This document shows positions 63,686-64,000 of a stretch of DNA of 64,000 nucleotides, one piece after another (within the stretch, counting starts at the first letter, position 1; every line of letters begins with the position of its first letter). Under the pieces are notes generated by a model. It ran no database searches and was not told the DNA's origin. It worked only from the letters and a program-made list of their open reading frames with translations. The position numbers and the translations under genes are program-made. Source of the DNA: Neisseria lisongii (GTDB lineage: Bacteria; Pseudomonadota; Gammaproteobacteria; Burkholderiales; Neisseriaceae); NCBI RefSeq assembly GCF_028463985.1, contig NZ_CP116766.1:248001-312000 (forward strand), in the 5' to 3' direction.

Positions 63686-64000
63686 GGTTATCAGCTTAAT
63701 CGGTGGTCGGAATAAAGCCGTATTCTAGCAATAATCAGGCCGTCTGAAAAACGGCATATTAAAGGGAATTGTTGCGGCCTGTAATCTGAAAAGTATGCAG
63801 GATTCGGGTTAAGGCATGTTAAATCAACTGTGGGAAAATGGTTTTTCTATCTGAATGGTTGGTGGATTGGGGTAAAATTGTCAACAAAATAAAAATATTA
63901 TTCTAATATTTTCATAAATATAGATTTTAACTATCTATTATTATTTGAAATTTTAATAAATTGACGATAAATTACAGTTTTATACAAATTCAACTTTAAA
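63686..64000. other. AT-rich sequence at the right edge
   Basis: 315 bp upstream of hemH with one single DUS at 63738-63752. The last ~130 bp are extremely AT-rich and contain no open frame with family features. Nothing else recognised. Confidence 0.4.

Overview
The window is a chromosomal segment of a commensal-type Neisseria. The 12-base DNA uptake sequence (DUS) AGGCCGTCTGAA, with a minority of ATGCCGTCTGAA, recurs throughout in single copies and inverted pairs. Correia-type repeats (TATAGTG...CACTATA ends), an mtrR-mtrCDE locus and neisserial gene neighbourhoods support this. The species cannot be fixed from the window alone. No CRISPR array, rRNA or prophage was seen.

Layout. 1-4.2 kb: serB (cut by the window edge), hisD and hisG on the minus strand, a SCO1/SenC copper chaperone and tRNA-Leu(CAA). 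4.7-8.1 kb: ilvI-ilvH-ilvC for branched-chain amino acids. 8.6-18.6 kb: a complete nitrous oxide reductase locus nosR-nosZ-nosD-nosF-nosY-nosL followed by apbE, headed by a near-ideal FNR-dependent promoter. 19-26.8 kb: an NSS-family Na+ symporter, ansA, a DedA protein, folP-glmM, an aromatic aminotransferase and tRNA-Arg(CCG). 27-32 kb: a membrane-anchored dihaem cytochrome c5, a YqaA-like protein, a FucP/GluP-type sugar transporter and an NhaC-type antiporter. 32-35 kb: a patch of three insertion sequences, namely a decayed DDE transposase, an IS110 element with a structured 5' non-coding end, and an IS630-type element. 35.2-41 kb: the six-gene nqrABCDEF operon for the Na+-pumping NADH:quinone reductase. 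41.6-44.9 kb: ettA and a CitMHS_2/NhaD-like carrier. 45.3-52.1 kb: mtrR divergent from the mtrCDE efflux pump. 52.5-54.3 kb: dacB (PBP3) and an SMR efflux protein. 55-61.4 kb: a proline module (putP, an ornithine cyclodeaminase/mu-crystallin family enzyme, putA). 61.5-62.5 kb: an AT-rich pair of an XRE regulator and an unknown lipoprotein. 62.7-63.7 kb: hemH.

How the genes fit together. The region is rich in sodium-coupled energetics (Nqr, PutP, NSS, NhaC, NhaD-like) and in respiration (Nqr, cytochrome c5, Nos, SCO1). The flavin transferase ApbE beside nos is a plausible common maturase for NosR, NqrB and NqrC, all of which carry SGAT/SGAS-type flavinylation motifs here. The efflux locus is intact, but MtrR has Thr39 and MtrD has Ala821/Glu823. 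I recall these residues as resistance-linked in gonococci that acquired commensal alleles.

Intergenic DNA is mostly mosaic repeats: full-length and deleted Correia elements, two inverted copies of a ~197-bp composite repeat, a 143-176-bp repeat family with TATAG/CTATA ends, 48-bp tandem repeats ending in a DUS, and DUS hairpins that probably act as terminators.
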